Shown here: positions 5,830 through 6,593 of the stretch, piece by piece | Numbering within the stretch: the first letter of the stretch is position 1 | How the letters are laid out: every line of letters starts with the position of its first letter | NCBI GenBank assembly: GCA_029250385.1 | Contig: JAQXFJ010000121.1 | Location: 1-6,593 of the forward strand | Length of the DNA: 6,593 bases | Reading direction: 5' to 3' | From: Candidatus Poseidoniaceae archaeon | Lineage (GTDB): Archaea; Thermoplasmatota; Poseidoniia; Poseidoniales; Poseidoniaceae | Notes under the pieces: generated by a model | Database searches by the model: none | Told to the model about the DNA's origin: nothing | Seen by the model: the letters and a program-made list of their open reading frames with translations, nothing else | Made by a program: the position numbers and the translations under genes

Positions 5830-6593
5830 ATGTTCCTAATATTTGGCTCTAGTGGCCTTGGATTACGTCTTGCTAAATGGTGTTCTACTCGCAGAAATTG
5901 TACTCTTGTTGGGATGGCACAAGACCTACCGATTGGGCAGAATTTAGAGAATTGTGAGATAATAGCCCTACCTGGCCCAGTAAAATTGACCGATTTACCC
6001 CTAAACACCCACTCACCTACAGCTATATTGTATTTGGATGATAAGTCATTAAATGATTTAGACCCCTTAGGCTCGATAAAAAATAAGTGGCCTAACTCCC
6101 CAATTCTAACCACGATTCCTATGGAAGGTGATGGTTATGATTTGATTAGCATTGACGATATTTCTTTCTCTGCTATGCAAGATCGTATCAGAGGTTGGGA
6201 GCGAAATGAAGGTGCATCAAGCCTTGAAAATTACATTTCTGGTTTGACAGATGGTAGTAAAGTCACTATTTTCTGTCATGATAATCCAGACCCAGACGCT
6301 CTTGCTTCAGCCTTGGCGATGAATGAATTATTTTCCAAGCATGGTCATGACTCACAAATTGTTCATGGTGGTATGATAGAGCATCACCAAAATCAAGCAA
6401 TGGTAAAACAACTTGCGATTCCAGTGAGGAGGCTTATACTAGATTGGGAGATTGCTGATGTGGTAAAAGATTCTGATGTTATTGTGGCGGTAGATTTTCA
6501 TCGCCCCGGTGCTAATAATATCATCCCCAATGATTGTATCCCACATGTGATAATAGATCACCATTCAGTGGATGAACCAGTTACCGCAGATAT
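5830..6593 (+). CDS. Rossmann-like + DHH phosphoesterase, 3' truncated by window
   Basis: An open frame runs from the ATG at 5830 to the right edge, giving 254 codons with no stop. The N-terminus MFLIFGSSGLGLRLAKW (1-17) has the glycine pattern of a nucleotide-binding Rossmann domain of the TrkA-N type, covering about 1-110. After a linker comes the DHH catalytic domain: FCHDNPDPDALASALA (148-163) is motif I with the metal ligands His150, Asp154 and Asp156. VDF (221-223) supplies Asp222, and IIDHHSVDE (241-249) contains the DHH triad at 243-245. A histidine pair is at 185-186 in MIEHHQNQAM. The family hydrolyses phosphodiester bonds (RecJ-type nuclease, nano-RNase or cyclic-dinucleotide phosphodiesterase); the C-terminal DHHA1 domain would lie outside the window. 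The start follows an in-frame TAA at 5809, and GGTG at 5821-5824 could pair weakly with the 16S tail. Confidence 0.88.
   Translation, partial: MFLIFGSSGLGLRLAKWCSTRRNCTLVGMAQDLPIGQNLENCEIIALPGPVKLTDLPLNTHSPTAILYLDDKSLNDLDPLGSIKNKWPNSPILTTIPMEGDGYDLISIDDISFSAMQDRIRGWERNEGASSLENYISGLTDGSKVTIFCHDNPDPDALASALAMNELFSKHGHDSQIVHGGMIEHHQNQAMVKQLAIPVRRLILDWEIADVVKDSDVIVAVDFHRPGANNIIPNDCIPHVIIDHHSVDEPVTAD

Noticed and set aside
5808..6113. Minus-strand open frame of 101 codons near the right edge
   Set aside because: It is antisense to the Rossmann-DHH gene, which has family motifs and a longer continuous frame.
6424..6430. GTGAGGAGG-like Shine-Dalgarno match
   Set aside because: It is inside the DHH reading frame with no suitable start codon and new frame behind it; taken as chance.
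1..6593. tRNA genes, CRISPR arrays, insertion sequences, integrase sites
   Set aside because: I looked for tRNA T-loop patterns, regularly spaced repeats, transposase motifs and terminal inverted repeats and found none I could support.

Overview
The window is about 6.6 kb of AT-rich, gene-dense DNA, most likely from an archaeon. It opens with the last 25 bases of a 16S rRNA gene ending in the anti-Shine-Dalgarno CACCTCCT, and six protein genes and a seventh cut by the right edge follow. My best guess is a marine Thermoplasmatota lineage (Marine Group II/III-like). Four things point that way: the 16S gene is followed by its own hairpin and T-run with no tRNA or 23S behind it; most genes lack a Shine-Dalgarno and have TATA-like boxes close to the start codon; there is a Rossmann-DHH fusion of a kind I associate with archaea; and the genes mix archaeal and bacterial-looking families. 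The lineage is an inference and would need the full 16S to settle.

Layout from left to right: 16S 3' end (+) with a strong 14-bp hairpin and T7; a NAD kinase-like gene (-) converging on it; a divergent 100-bp promoter gap; a small four-helix membrane protein of unknown function (+); a 451-residue membrane protein with a GIDE/BAM-like domain, as in the mitochondrial E3 ligase MUL1 but without a RING (+); a bacterial-type thiolase (+); a TauE/SafE-type permease (-), tail to tail with the thiolase only 3 bp away; a divergent 86-bp promoter gap; a LemA-family membrane protein (+); and the first 254 codons of a protein joining an N-terminal Rossmann-like domain to a DHH phosphoesterase (+), running off the right edge.

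Two genes have longer open frames (to 5182 on the minus strand and from 5032 on the plus strand) that overlap each other. Choosing the starts at 5143 (-) and 5230 (+) removes the overlap and leaves an ordinary divergent promoter region with TATA-like boxes for both.

The most interesting theme is the membrane set: the four-helix protein, the RING-less GIDE protein and LemA. GIDE/BAM and LemA are widespread prokaryotic membrane families of poorly known function, and here they lie within about 2.2 kb of each other, interrupted by a thiolase and a permease. The metabolic genes (NADP(H) supply, acyl-CoA thiolysis or condensation) fit a heterotroph that handles fatty acids, but nothing shows that all these genes act in one pathway. 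I see no CRISPR array, insertion sequence, tRNA gene or attachment site.
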